From an uncultured Shewanella sp. (lineage in GTDB: Bacteria; Pseudomonadota; Gammaproteobacteria; Enterobacterales; Shewanellaceae): 64,000 bases of DNA. The DNA is taken from contig NZ_CANLKR010000016.1 of the NCBI RefSeq assembly GCF_947491715.1, positions 48,584-112,583 of the forward strand. Direction: 5' to 3'. Positions 7,501-17,995 of the stretch are shown here, one piece after another. Each line of letters starts with the position of its first letter. The stretch's first letter is position 1. The notes under the pieces are model-generated. The model ran no database searches. It worked only from the letters and a program-made list of their open reading frames with translations, and was not told the DNA's origin. Made by a program: the position numbers and the translations under genes.

Positions 7501-8442
7501 GATAAAGTCCCCTAAGGTTTTAATAAAAGTGTTACGTGCACTATAAAGTTTACCCGCATTCACTGTGACGCTATTAAAGGTTGCCTTACTGCCGCCAATG
7601 CGCACTTCATGGCTGGCTAGCATCACTTTTTCGACATATTCTTTGGGCAAATGCACTATGGGCACTAACACCCACTGACCGTTGATTTTACGTCGCTCGG
7701 GCCAAATGAAGTTTTTGTTATAGCTGTTCACTTGGCTTTGGGTCAGCTTGTCACCAAACTTAATGCCCCACTGAATAGCGGATTTGCTTTTACTGAAGGT
7801 CAACGCGGCAGCATACAAGGCATCAATTTGTATAGCCTCAGTGGCATAAGCTTCACTGACTAGATTGCGGTTCAGCAGGTTAAACACTTGTGAGCGAATG
7901 AGCCGAGATTGAACAAACTCATCGCCAATGAGTTTAGGCACACCAAAATGCGGAATAATAATGGTGATATCCCCTGTCATAATGGGGATCATGCTGGGGG
8001 CTGGCAGGGCCCGTTTATTGTGTTTGAGCAGCTTTTGCTGAAAGCTGGCAATGTCCTGGGAGGCGGATTTTTTACCCACCTCCACATAATTGGCGCGCTG
8101 GTAGAGATGCTTGTCTCCTTTGGCACGCTCAAATTGGGCGCTGCTACTGACGTCGCCTTGAAGTTGACTGTCAGTAATAATTTGCGCCGCCGAGGCCATA
8201 CCGGGCACGACAATTTGCGCTAGCATCACAAAAGCAACAAAATAAGCCGTAAAACGTTGCAAAAGCGTCTTTGGCTGCTCAGTTAAGGGGTCTTCTTGCT
8301 GAGCATGTTGGGCTTTTTGCGCCTCTGTCAATTGCTGCTGCATTTGCCCTAAAGAAAAAGGATTGGATATGGGTAAACCAACAAATTGGCGCAACAAGTT
8401 CGCGGCAGGGCTCATCACCCTGCGCGTTAAAAAAGGTTTCAT
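4555..8442 (-). CDS. CdiA-like exoprotein, second half: FHA repeats, DUF637-like region, pretoxin, EndoNS_2-type nuclease toxin
   Basis: 1295 residues. The first ~85 form a long basic leader ending in a hydrophobic stretch (YFVAFVMLAQIVVPGMASA). Residues ~200-650 carry FHA-type beta repeats with NVNIVANQ, GDITLRATEI and similar motifs. Around 660-760 is an Ala/Gly-rich DUF637-like segment (SPAAMAVIAIAMAVVTGGAG). The pretoxin region shared with the orphan modules follows from ~850. The last ~180 residues are an EndoNS_2-type nuclease: DIGFHAGADQFGFQGG keeps the catalytic histidine of the GGHLIA-type motif, and NISPGNRKLN matches NLxPxNxxLN. It probably kills neighbouring cells by degrading nucleic acid. 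The TPS secretion domain is missing here and is supplied by the upstream gene (stop 13 bases before), so this appears to be a split CdiA. The immunity gene follows directly. Confidence 0.8.
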   Translation of the reverse strand: MKPFLTRRVMSPAANLLRQFVGLPISNPFSLGQMQQQLTEAQKAQHAQQEDPLTEQPKTLLQRFTAYFVAFVMLAQIVVPGMASAAQIITDSQLQGDVSSSAQFERAKGDKHLYQRANYVEVGKKSASQDIASFQQKLLKHNKRALPAPSMIPIMTGDITIIIPHFGVPKLIGDEFVQSRLIRSQVFNLLNRNLVSEAYATEAIQIDALYAAALTFSKSKSAIQWGIKFGDKLTQSQVNSYNKNFIWPERRKINGQWVLVPIVHLPKEYVEKVMLASHEVRIGGSKATFNSVTVNAGKLYSARNTFIKTLGDFIVKPNATVVASGDLNLLVGGTLQNLSGTISAKQNVNIVANQYLQKTMVHRYATPYEQGTRLGPIASVNANGTINIRSMNDIIIQGGKVDSKTGSIMLTADGNIAIVSQQTSYVRNDKVGGYDTEQSVVSHTASVLSAKDSIYLMASGVIQINASTLTADQGVIEILADQGIYITNEFDEFQQSRHGKVGNVTLQEQEFQTIAIRSALEAGKGVLIASDFGDITLRATEIKSGDGTQINANDGAINLLLAKEQDHYFMNRVKKGMWKIKTQTINDKVDTAVYNNIVGGVKIHATHGLSIELGQSEDMTLDDILDEFSKTEGLSWMADLYNDPEYHDNIETSYQALLNIHEHKKTSNLSPAAMAVIAIAMAVVTGGAGLAALAANAGAAIAGSAAAGAVGMAGMAATFEAAIAAGMLALSTQTAISLANGNGLIDTAKQMHSTDTVRTVAQSMVTAGALQYVGGMDFFDATQEVVKGGEVVKEVNTGIQLANQATQMVTRATVNAGINTIFSHGHLSDFGDQFVQSLQQDAINQLGRTMAGKIGAAVDEKSIGQAVRYMSHAALGCGIGLATANVHGSDKKNKISCLSGAGGAVAGEVIGDIYKSQTEYNNKVTEVKDELAKYGLTTKDIGSLTEEQQKQIAGNYTLVNGLKTIKTLKDRGVNIAKLGTALGAFIAKADVNIAADAGVNAVENNVFWFALQGAYFLYKAYEFYESIKDVIKLVDDLKNASDEQRIALLQQFAIDQLQSAVIGKSTGKVMDEIITRMKKTGVGKHVIDELAHVQDLLEQGNLKMYKPGAGKKGKPVTHEKPTKVDDKAQSHVNPNLKTVSLKTRDEYRAACKDPKPNTVYEFDGMSYTTDELGRGVSSSGRLRLQDGGNRFYDDRMIGHKGETNDIGFHAGADQFGFQGGDLNISPGNRKLNGKEYASLERKLRDHLKVGDTVVAEFKSVFKPGNTSVRPDGYIVKYKVNEGKVFTEKFANKEGG

Positions 8443-8455
8443 TGATTCCGTTCTC

Positions 8456-11269
8456 TTATTTTGGTAAGTAAGTCATGAGTTTTTTAAGAGGGATGGTTTT
8501 TGTGATTTCTTTTTTCACCCCCCTCACAGGTACTGTACAATGTATGACTTGATGACCACTCACTATTACTTTTTTATTATCTTTCGTACTCGTATGAGAA
8601 ATATATTCATATCGGACAACTCCAAAATGTTGGCATGGTACACCTCCCTCAATTTTCTCATTCAAGTTTTCAAAATAGTTCTTTGCTGCCGCTTTGATCT
8701 GATTCGGGGTATAACCAGTATCCTCAATCTCTTCATCGGCTACAGCTTCGTTAAGTAATTCTGTAATGCTTTGAGTGAATTTTTTGGTTTCTTTCTTGTA
8801 CGCATTATTCCCTTCAACTACGATATGTTCAGTATTCTTTTTAAAAAACTCACCCCAGACTTTTAATACAAGAGCCTCTTCAACACTTAATGGCTTACGG
8901 ATTTCTAAGGTACCATGCAGTAACGTTTTGTCTTTATTGAGGTATTGCTCGATCACTTTAACAAGATCATCAGGAGCCTTAAAATAGGTTATTGAATCAA
9001 GATACTTATCTACTGCTTGTTTCTTTTTATGCTCTAATACATCGAGATCATCTATCACTAAATCAGCCGCTTTATTATTCACCCCATAGACACTGCCATG
9101 AAAGGCCAATAAGGTTTCCCCTTCAATACTGGTGGTAATGTGTTGACCCTCACACTGACGCGAGCGCATACAATCACGCACATTCATTAATGAGATTTGA
9201 TCAACTTCTTGCGTTAAATTCAATCCAATACTGTGAATTTGAGTACCTTTAAAGTGACTGTTTTGAAATAGCTCCACATAAGAAAACTCATTAATAAAAG
9301 CGCCCTTTTTCTGAACCGCTTTTGAGTGATTTGCCATATGGAGATCACCAAAAGTATAAAAACGTGCTGGAGGGGAATAAGCCACTATTTTGGAAATAGC
9401 CCCCACACCCACTGTTCCTACAGCTTGCTCTTTCGGTTTTTTTGGATCATAAATTTCTTGATTGTAGGCAAACACTTTGGTCTCTAACCCATAACGCTCA
9501 TTGCTAAATGTGGGGGTATCTATGGTGACCTTACCCGCCTGATTCGCACTGATGATGGCAGATGAGTTTAATAAATACAGATGCGCTTTAATATTGAGTT
9601 GGTTTTCAGCTTGAATAGACACTTGCTGCGCTTGCCGATTATCCACTTTAATACTGGCCGTCCAAGGCTTATTTTTAGGCGCCGTGATCTGATAGGGGTT
9701 AATGTTCTCAACGGCTTTTGCCTCAATGGCCAAGGTACTTGCCAGAATATGCGCCGATACTTGTTTATTGACCTTACCCGTTTTTTCATTGACATCATAA
9801 AAAATACCAAACTTTAACGCCGTTGGATCCCTCGTTAACGGTAAGGCTTTTAAACTGCCATCAGAGTAGACTTCTCGCTGACTTCGAGAGCCATTAATCA
9901 CAAAACCTTTATTGGCTTTTAGGGCCATCTTGGTGGCTTTTAGTCTGCCGCCAAAGCTGTTGTGAATATTATCAGTGGTCTCGATATTAAGCGTGCCTGC
10001 GGTGATCTTATCATTATTGATCATTCGCTTGGCGGCAATGTCCACTTGATTATCGGCTTGAATAAGACCTTGTTGCCTCACACCACCTATGGCCAGCAAT
10101 TTTGCATCGTGGGTGATGATTTTCGCTGACTTAGCAATGCTAATTCCCGCCACAGATTTAATGCTGAGTAGATTATCTGATAGCAAGGTGCCTTTCAGAT
10201 CCACACCTTGATGTTGCTTAGTGACTTTAGATGCCGCGATGGTTTGCAAATAAATGCCTTCATTGGGGGCATAGAATTGACCATTATGGGTACTGGTGGC
10301 TAATATATCAGAGCTTGTATTGAGCTTGGCCCCTTTCGCAATGACGATTTTTTTGGGGCTGGCAATGGCAATGCTGGCCGCCTTTAGCTCGCCGCCCACA
10401 GTATGGCTTTTACTGCTTTCCTTAGCCGCTTTAATGGCTAAATCATCATAGTTAAAGGTGAGTTCGCCGCTATAGAGGTTGATCCCCCCCGAGCCAACTG
10501 TTTTATTGCCTTTGGGGTGAACTATGTAACCGCCTTGCGGGTGCAGATCCGCATGTAGGTTTAAATCAACCATACCTGCTGTGGCAATATTATCCGCCAA
10601 TAACTCAAGGGACAAAATACCTGGCGCCGATAAATTGTTCACCTTAATAGTGCCACCAGAGCGCGCGGTTAATTGACCGACCTTGCCCTTTTTAAGCATG
10701 TCTTCCGGCTTGCTTCCCATTGTAGCAACCGCCATGGTGACACGGTTAATATTGTCAAAACCACAATTTTTACAAGTGATTGTTTGTTTAGCCCCTTTCA
10801 CCAGCAACAGAACATCAGCGGGTTGACCGACAATTTTAATGTCTTGCTGTAAATTCATTTTTGTCGCTTCAATGACAATGAGCTTAGCGGGTGCTTGACC
10901 ACGAAAAGCTCCCTTTGAATCGCCACCATTAAAAATGACTAAAGGTTTACCCGATACGGTAAACTCAGTGAATTTATTGTAAGAAATTCCTTTTTTGGGT
11001 GCCGCTGGTACAAACATATCCTGCTGAGTATTAGAGTGCTGAATAAGCTTACCCTTAACCTTATTGACAGCTTGCAAGCCAAACGTTGATGCATTGACTG
11101 AGAACACACAGACAAACATCATACTGATGCACAAGATCAAGCCCATCATGCTCTTCACAACATGATTAAGACTCTTCACCACAGGATCCACTACGCAGGT
11201 GCTCACACTTGCATTCACAGGATTTAGCCGCCGACTCTTGTGTCGGCGGCTATTGAACAATAACTTCAT
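8456..11269 (-). CDS. TpsA-like filamentous haemagglutinin protein carrying the TPS domain
   Basis: 937 residues. A long positively charged leader ends in a hydrophobic core (MMGLILCISMMFVCVFSVNA). The next ~250 residues look like the haemagglutination/TPS activity domain: an ITCKNCGFDNINRVTMAVAT segment corresponds to the CxxCGF-NxxR signature of TpsA exoproteins, followed by beta-helix repeats (ILSLELLADNIATAG, LLSIKSVAGISIAKS). The C-terminal ~250 residues are hydrophilic and helical (ELLNEAVADEEIEDTGYT) and end with a small domain (CQHFGVVRYEYISH, VIHCTVPVRG). It carries no toxin domain. It is the first gene of the unit and is followed within 13 bases by the second exoprotein gene. TPS proteins normally cross the outer membrane through a TpsB/Omp85 partner; none is encoded nearby. 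Confidence 0.75.
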   Translation of the reverse strand: MKLLFNSRRHKSRRLNPVNASVSTCVVDPVVKSLNHVVKSMMGLILCISMMFVCVFSVNASTFGLQAVNKVKGKLIQHSNTQQDMFVPAAPKKGISYNKFTEFTVSGKPLVIFNGGDSKGAFRGQAPAKLIVIEATKMNLQQDIKIVGQPADVLLLVKGAKQTITCKNCGFDNINRVTMAVATMGSKPEDMLKKGKVGQLTARSGGTIKVNNLSAPGILSLELLADNIATAGMVDLNLHADLHPQGGYIVHPKGNKTVGSGGINLYSGELTFNYDDLAIKAAKESSKSHTVGGELKAASIAIASPKKIVIAKGAKLNTSSDILATSTHNGQFYAPNEGIYLQTIAASKVTKQHQGVDLKGTLLSDNLLSIKSVAGISIAKSAKIITHDAKLLAIGGVRQQGLIQADNQVDIAAKRMINNDKITAGTLNIETTDNIHNSFGGRLKATKMALKANKGFVINGSRSQREVYSDGSLKALPLTRDPTALKFGIFYDVNEKTGKVNKQVSAHILASTLAIEAKAVENINPYQITAPKNKPWTASIKVDNRQAQQVSIQAENQLNIKAHLYLLNSSAIISANQAGKVTIDTPTFSNERYGLETKVFAYNQEIYDPKKPKEQAVGTVGVGAISKIVAYSPPARFYTFGDLHMANHSKAVQKKGAFINEFSYVELFQNSHFKGTQIHSIGLNLTQEVDQISLMNVRDCMRSRQCEGQHITTSIEGETLLAFHGSVYGVNNKAADLVIDDLDVLEHKKKQAVDKYLDSITYFKAPDDLVKVIEQYLNKDKTLLHGTLEIRKPLSVEEALVLKVWGEFFKKNTEHIVVEGNNAYKKETKKFTQSITELLNEAVADEEIEDTGYTPNQIKAAAKNYFENLNEKIEGGVPCQHFGVVRYEYISHTSTKDNKKVIVSGHQVIHCTVPVRGVKKEITKTIPLKKLMTYLPK

Positions 11270-11623
11270 AAAACAACCTTAATTGGTTTAAAAAAATAAA
11301 AGAGAAGGAAAAATAAAAGACCCACAAGGAAGGAAAATCGAGGCCATCACATTTGCATGCAGGTATTTTTGGCAACCTAATGCGGCAGGCAATCGATAGG
11401 GCAATCTCAGACCACAGTCCTTGTGTGTTTTTACCTTTTATAAAACACTTTTTATCAAACCGCTGGCTTAATCTCAGGGCTCACATTAGGCGCTTAAACT
11501 CAGTGCTTAATCTCGAAACTAACATTAAGAGCCAAGACTCAACGTTTAGACTCGGCGCGGACACTCACTGAGTCGAGACGCTATCTCAACACCTGCCAAG
11601 CGTGTCATAAGTGCAGCTAAACA
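11270..11623. promoter_or_regulatory. upstream region of the exoprotein genes
   Basis: About 350 bases without a convincing gene. It contains imperfect direct repeats built from CTCA and CTTAA words between 11460 and 11580, and a GCGGCAGGCAATCGATA word at 11383-11399 related to the repeats near 37141 and 37411. The promoter of the minus-strand exoprotein unit should lie here, but I cannot place -35/-10 boxes with confidence. Confidence 0.3.
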
Positions 11624-12049
11624 TTAGCCAACACGATAAAGGCGAATATACCCATTAGCACAATCTCCTTTTGCATCATAACCAATGTTGGTTTTCTTCC
11701 CTGTTGCAAAGGCAGTTAATAAACGCGCTAACATCTGCTGACGACGATCGGCAGGCGTTTTTGCTTCTATCGCAAAATAAGTCGTTTTACAGGTTGAATG
11801 TTCCGGCATCTTATCAAGTACAACTAAAATCATATCTGTGTGGGCATAAGTAACCACAGCGGTCACCACACCCACTTTATTCGCGTCATATTTTGCGCTC
11901 GCCCCAAAGGCACTACACAGTCCAAAAATGATAAGACAGGCTTTCAACGTATTGCTCACATTCCCCAACCACATCAACCTAGCTAACCTAGCTAACCTAG
12001 CTAACCTAGCTAACCTAGCTGATAGTTTATTAACGCTTAACATACTCAT
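11624..12049 (-). CDS. small secreted protein with a repeat-bearing signal peptide
   Basis: The best start is the ATG at 12047-12049, with AAGGA six bases upstream; an upstream in-frame start would add 26 residues without a ribosome-binding site. The 141-residue product begins with a signal peptide whose n-region contains the tripeptide LAR repeated (LSARLARLARLARLARL), then a hydrophobic core and an AxA site (CSAFGASA). The mature ~90 residues contain two cysteines (HSTCKTTYFAIEA, GDCANGYIRLYRVG) that could form a disulfide, and a conserved-looking LTAFATGKKTNIGYD segment. I do not know the function. The shape resembles small periplasmic or secreted beta proteins of marine bacteria. It is the only gene between the exoprotein locus and the 12481 gene. 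Confidence 0.7.
   Translation of the reverse strand: MSMLSVNKLSARLARLARLARLARLMWLGNVSNTLKACLIIFGLCSAFGASAKYDANKVGVVTAVVTYAHTDMILVVLDKMPEHSTCKTTYFAIEAKTPADRRQQMLARLLTAFATGKKTNIGYDAKGDCANGYIRLYRVG
11976..12020. repeat. 9-bp tandem repeat (5 copies) inside a signal peptide
   Basis: Five perfect head-to-tail copies of AACCTAGCT. On the minus strand the unit encodes Leu-Ala-Arg, so copy-number changes keep the frame and change only the length and charge of the signal-peptide n-region. Confidence 0.9.
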
Positions 12050-12480
12050 TGTTATCCTTTTGTTCCATTTAACTAATACAATAAAGCTATAATAATAAAA
12101 CCCACACTCATGCCACTTGACCCGCAATATGTGGCAATTGACTGCAACATATAGAGATATACAGTGACATATAGAAACAAATGTTAACCATGAGTTTTAG
12201 AGGGGTTGGATAATAGCGGTTCGTTAAACACTTGCAACAAGCATGTTTGATATTAGGCTGTTTTTAAAGCAATTCAATACCAATGTCTAATAGGTGCTTA
12301 TAATAAGAAGAAGGGAAAAGGAAAGGATGAACCTAAGTTAGCAGCTAAGCGAGTAAGAAGAGCGGTTATCACATCAAGGAATAACCGCTGTCACTGCCAT
12401 GTACACCATAAGTGTGCTCATGCTAAATATACATGATTTTCATGTATAGCTTTTTATAACTTGATGCACGTAAAAATGCG

Positions 12481-14187
12481 TTATTTCCACGTATAGCTTA
12501 AGCTTTTATCACCAACGGAAATGCGGCCATAGTATTGAAACTGCCATTCTTTCCAGTTCCATGTATAGCTTTCTTTATAGCTGGAGGCACGAATAACATC
12601 AACAAAGGCACTGTAACTGCCATGAGTTTGTACATTGCCGACATAACTGCCCCACATTTGTCTGCCTCTGTCACCTTTGCAGCTATAAATACCATTGTTT
12701 TTATCGGTACAATCTCGAAACATGGCCACATAACTGTTACCTTTGCGACCCACAAGCCAGCGGCCTTCTTGCTGCCACTCATCAAACTCACTCTCAGGCC
12801 AGTAGACATTCACTTTAGTGCTGATCTCCCCCAGCCCAAAAGTATTCGCTAAGCTTATCTCCGTATTGGGCCAATATAAAATAAGGGCTAAATTATCTTG
12901 TTGGAATACTTTCGGTAAGTGGGTATTGGCCGTATAAGGTCGGTAGGTTTGCCAGTCATCCACATTCCCCGATAACGGCCAAACGGCAACATCATCTGCA
13001 ACTGCAATAATCGGCCATTGCTGATAGCCATAATACCCACCCCAGTAATTATCCATTGAACTCAATGCTGAGCCCGCATGTTTAAAAACATTCAACTTAG
13101 TGCCAGTGAGCACTGAGCTGCGACTAAAAGTCGCACCTATGGTCGCGGCAGTATCGGCGAACCATTGCAAAGCATTAGGAATACCAGCAAAATTTTTAAA
13201 GGCTTCATGCTGTGAGAGATCATAATGATTGATGGTCCACAAAGTATCTTCGGCAACCGAAGGCGCAAAATAGCCCCCCATACTCCACTGAAATACCGTT
13301 CTATCTTCACGATTGAGGCGGCTATTTAAGCTAAAACTTTCACCTAATGAGTGACCGTTGACAAATTGCCCCGAAAACTGTGGTTGCCAAGAATCAAGCA
13401 CTGGCGTCATATCCAAAGCACTTGTGGCCAAAAAGCTGACATCCATTCCTGGATTTTGTGGCACACTGCCTATGCCTGTAAGTAAATAAATCAAGCCATG
13501 ATTACCTGGGTTTCGATAATGCTCGGTATAGCCCCGGCCCGCCGTTGGCGCGAAAGTGCCCGCCTCTGTGGTAAAGAGTAAAAACTGTTTGAGCAATTTT
13601 TGTGCTGCTAATTCAGCTTTGGCTTTAATTTCGCTATCTATGGCAAAATCCGCTAAATTGAGTAAGCCCGCTAAGGTAAATTTATAATACACGGGAGAAT
13701 TAAACTCATAAAAACCATGAGCGACTTTTAAGTCTAAATAATGCCTTAGTCTTTGTGCTAACGTTGGTGTTGGGGCTCGACCAAAGTGCTCATGCAATAA
13801 CCATTCGCTGGACATCCACATGATCATATGATTTTCAGACCAATACTGATATTTTTTCTCGCCTTGGCTGATCCAATACGGGAAATGCTCAATGCCCGTC
13901 AAAATACGATCATCATACTGATCGGAATTGAGTAAAATACGTATGAGTTTGATTAGGCCAAAATCGGGGATCCCAGCGGTTTGTATATTAGCTATCATAG
14001 CTTCAACCATGGCCGAATTCTCTATGCCTTGATAGCTTAGTGCCAGCATATTGTCATGGTTTGGGGAAACTAAGGATTGAGTGAGTATTTCATCCACTCG
14101 ATTTTGATATGATTGACTATCCAGCGCGTTAACGGCTGGCGAAAACATAAAAATAAGCAGCAAATAAACACAATAAAATGGTTTCAT
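12481..14187 (-). CDS. secreted protein of alpha/alpha-toroid appearance, function unknown
   Basis: The start at 14187 has an excellent AGGAGG seven bases upstream and gives a clean signal peptide (MKPFYCVYLLLIFMFSPAVNA); upstream in-frame starts are not needed. The mature part of ~548 residues has an N-terminal helical half with YWSENHMIMWMSSEWLLHE and GFYEFNSPVYYKFTLAGLL. This looks like the alpha/alpha barrel of polysaccharide lyases and six-hairpin glycosidases. The C-terminal half is rich in aromatics and beta strands (YWGGYYGYQQWPIIAVAD, YVAMFRDC). A Tyr-rich surface with conserved Asn-His pairs would fit a carbohydrate-active enzyme, but I cannot name a family. It is transcribed alone; 12128-12480 downstream holds only short hairpins (for example 12361-12389). 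Confidence 0.7.
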   Translation of the reverse strand: MKPFYCVYLLLIFMFSPAVNALDSQSYQNRVDEILTQSLVSPNHDNMLALSYQGIENSAMVEAMIANIQTAGIPDFGLIKLIRILLNSDQYDDRILTGIEHFPYWISQGEKKYQYWSENHMIMWMSSEWLLHEHFGRAPTPTLAQRLRHYLDLKVAHGFYEFNSPVYYKFTLAGLLNLADFAIDSEIKAKAELAAQKLLKQFLLFTTEAGTFAPTAGRGYTEHYRNPGNHGLIYLLTGIGSVPQNPGMDVSFLATSALDMTPVLDSWQPQFSGQFVNGHSLGESFSLNSRLNREDRTVFQWSMGGYFAPSVAEDTLWTINHYDLSQHEAFKNFAGIPNALQWFADTAATIGATFSRSSVLTGTKLNVFKHAGSALSSMDNYWGGYYGYQQWPIIAVADDVAVWPLSGNVDDWQTYRPYTANTHLPKVFQQDNLALILYWPNTEISLANTFGLGEISTKVNVYWPESEFDEWQQEGRWLVGRKGNSYVAMFRDCTDKNNGIYSCKGDRGRQMWGSYVGNVQTHGSYSAFVDVIRASSYKESYTWNWKEWQFQYYGRISVGDKSLSYTWK

Positions 14188-14364
14188 TGAACGTCCTCCT
14201 GACATTAAAAGGGGATCACCTGAGACATGGCCCAAGTGCGCAGTAAGCACTTATTAAACTATCACTAAGCCAGTGCCCAATACGCTAACCCACTTTCAAT
14301 GTCACAAAAGCATCCGTTTCTGCTTTACGACTCAGAACATTTTTGTGTCTATTTTTCCATTAAA

Positions 14365-14393
14365 AAAGCCAGTCACACAATGTCACTGGCTTT
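14365..14393 (-). terminator. terminator downstream of ligA
   Basis: A 9-bp stem AAAGCCAGT / ACTGGCTTT with an 11-base loop is flanked by an A run on the plus strand, which gives a T run after the hairpin on the minus strand. Between it and ligA lie AT-rich ATTAATTA repeats (about 14479-14515) and no gene. Confidence 0.7.
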
Positions 14394-14624
14394 GATATAA
14401 GCCTTTATTCAATCAATTGACTCAATAAGCGAATAAAAAAACATTGGCCTCACTAAACTAGCATTCATTCCGCCAAACATTAATTAATCATTAATTAATC
14501 ATTAATTCTTCATTAACTATTCGCCAATCAATGAGCCACTCCCCATCAACTAAGATCAGCACGAATCATTTAATGATGGATTAAACGGGATCATCACAAA
14601 CTTGATAGTCAGTAAAGCCAATCC

Positions 14625-16772
<2,148 letters not shown>

Positions 16773-16796
16773 TTAAAAAATAAAGAAATAGGAGGG

Positions 16797-17972
16797 TTAG
16801 GCCGATAGCGCTAATTGATTTTTTATACGCTGTAAATACGCTTGTTTAGTGGATTCGCCCCATAATTCTCTGCCGCCATCCAGTACTTGTCCCTGCAAAT
16901 CATCGGCAATTTGGTGCGCACAATTTAGCATGATTGAAAAATTCATTAACGCATCACCATGGCAAGGCAAGGTCATAAAAAGCACGACCCCTTGAGTCGT
17001 AAACTGCTCCATATGATCGGGATTGAAAATCCCAGGTTTCACCATGTTCGCCAGTGAAAATAACACTTGCCCTTTTCCTGCATTGTCTTGGTGACGATGA
17101 AAAATATTCATATCACCAAATTTAAAATTCAAAGTCAATAAACAAGGTAGTAACTCTGCACCATTAAAGGTATCTCCTTCTTTGGCCGTAACATGCAAAA
17201 CAAGGACATCTTGAGGCTCTGCCAACGCATCTTGCTCCCCTTGGGAATGAATTGACTGATGTTCCGCAGTGGCAGCTTGAGGCTCCTCATCTGTTGAAGG
17301 TGAGGCACAGTGCTGAGATTGATTCGGCAAGTGCTGCTCCTGCTGGGCTTGCTCTTCGTTAACAAGCGCTTCATTTTCATGTCCAAAGAGTAGCGCATCT
17401 TGAGAAGCCACAGTGTCCACATGTCGACGACTCAGAGGGTTAGCTGGCATGCTTTGCTCAGCAGCTCTTTTCTCGGAAGAAGAGGGCTCAGAAATACCAG
17501 GCATTTCGGTTAAATGTTCAATATCAACCTGATGTTCAGCTAAAGACTCATGCTGAGAGGCAACAGGCTCTGAAGTGCTCAAGCGTTCAGCGCCTGTCAT
17601 TAAACTCGTGTCTGCATCATCGGTATGCGCTCTTGTTACAACTGGAGCGGCTCCTTGATAGAGGCTCTTATTATCTTGAGTGGGTTTAATCGCTGTTTTT
17701 TTCCCTCGCCCTGCAGGGACATTTTTTCCACGCTGAGCAACAGATGGACTCGATGACGCAAGCGGTTTGGCTTTACTTACCCTTACCTTCCCGATCCCAT
17801 CAGCATCAAAGCCTTCTGCATCTCGATCGGACTTATCTGTAAAACACCCTTTATTCGACGCTTCTTTTAATGATTTTGGTTGCTGTTTTCTAATGGACCA
17901 AAAACCATGCACAAGCACTGCGATAATTGCTATCGCACCTAATATAAGCAATACCAGTTGCAAATTTTCCAT
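16797..17972 (-). CDS. zipA: cell division protein ZipA
   Basis: A bitopic inner-membrane protein that anchors FtsZ to the membrane at mid-cell. The N-terminus has a single transmembrane segment facing out (MENLQLVLLILGAIAIIAVLVHGFW), then a basic stretch. A long unstructured linker rich in Gln, Glu, Ser and Pro covers residues ~30-250. The C-terminal FtsZ-binding domain of ~140 residues contains DVLVLHVTAKEGDTFNGAEL, FGDMNIFHRH and LADDLQGQVLDGGRE-like segments. The length of 391 residues is typical of Shewanella-type ZipA. The gene lies 23 bases after the smc stop and 5' of ligA, and is probably co-transcribed with smc. Confidence 0.95.
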   Translation of the reverse strand: MENLQLVLLILGAIAIIAVLVHGFWSIRKQQPKSLKEASNKGCFTDKSDRDAEGFDADGIGKVRVSKAKPLASSSPSVAQRGKNVPAGRGKKTAIKPTQDNKSLYQGAAPVVTRAHTDDADTSLMTGAERLSTSEPVASQHESLAEHQVDIEHLTEMPGISEPSSSEKRAAEQSMPANPLSRRHVDTVASQDALLFGHENEALVNEEQAQQEQHLPNQSQHCASPSTDEEPQAATAEHQSIHSQGEQDALAEPQDVLVLHVTAKEGDTFNGAELLPCLLTLNFKFGDMNIFHRHQDNAGKGQVLFSLANMVKPGIFNPDHMEQFTTQGVVLFMTLPCHGDALMNFSIMLNCAHQIADDLQGQVLDGGRELWGESTKQAYLQRIKNQLALSA

Positions 17973-17995
17973 TGGCTACCCTGTCTTTCCTGTGT

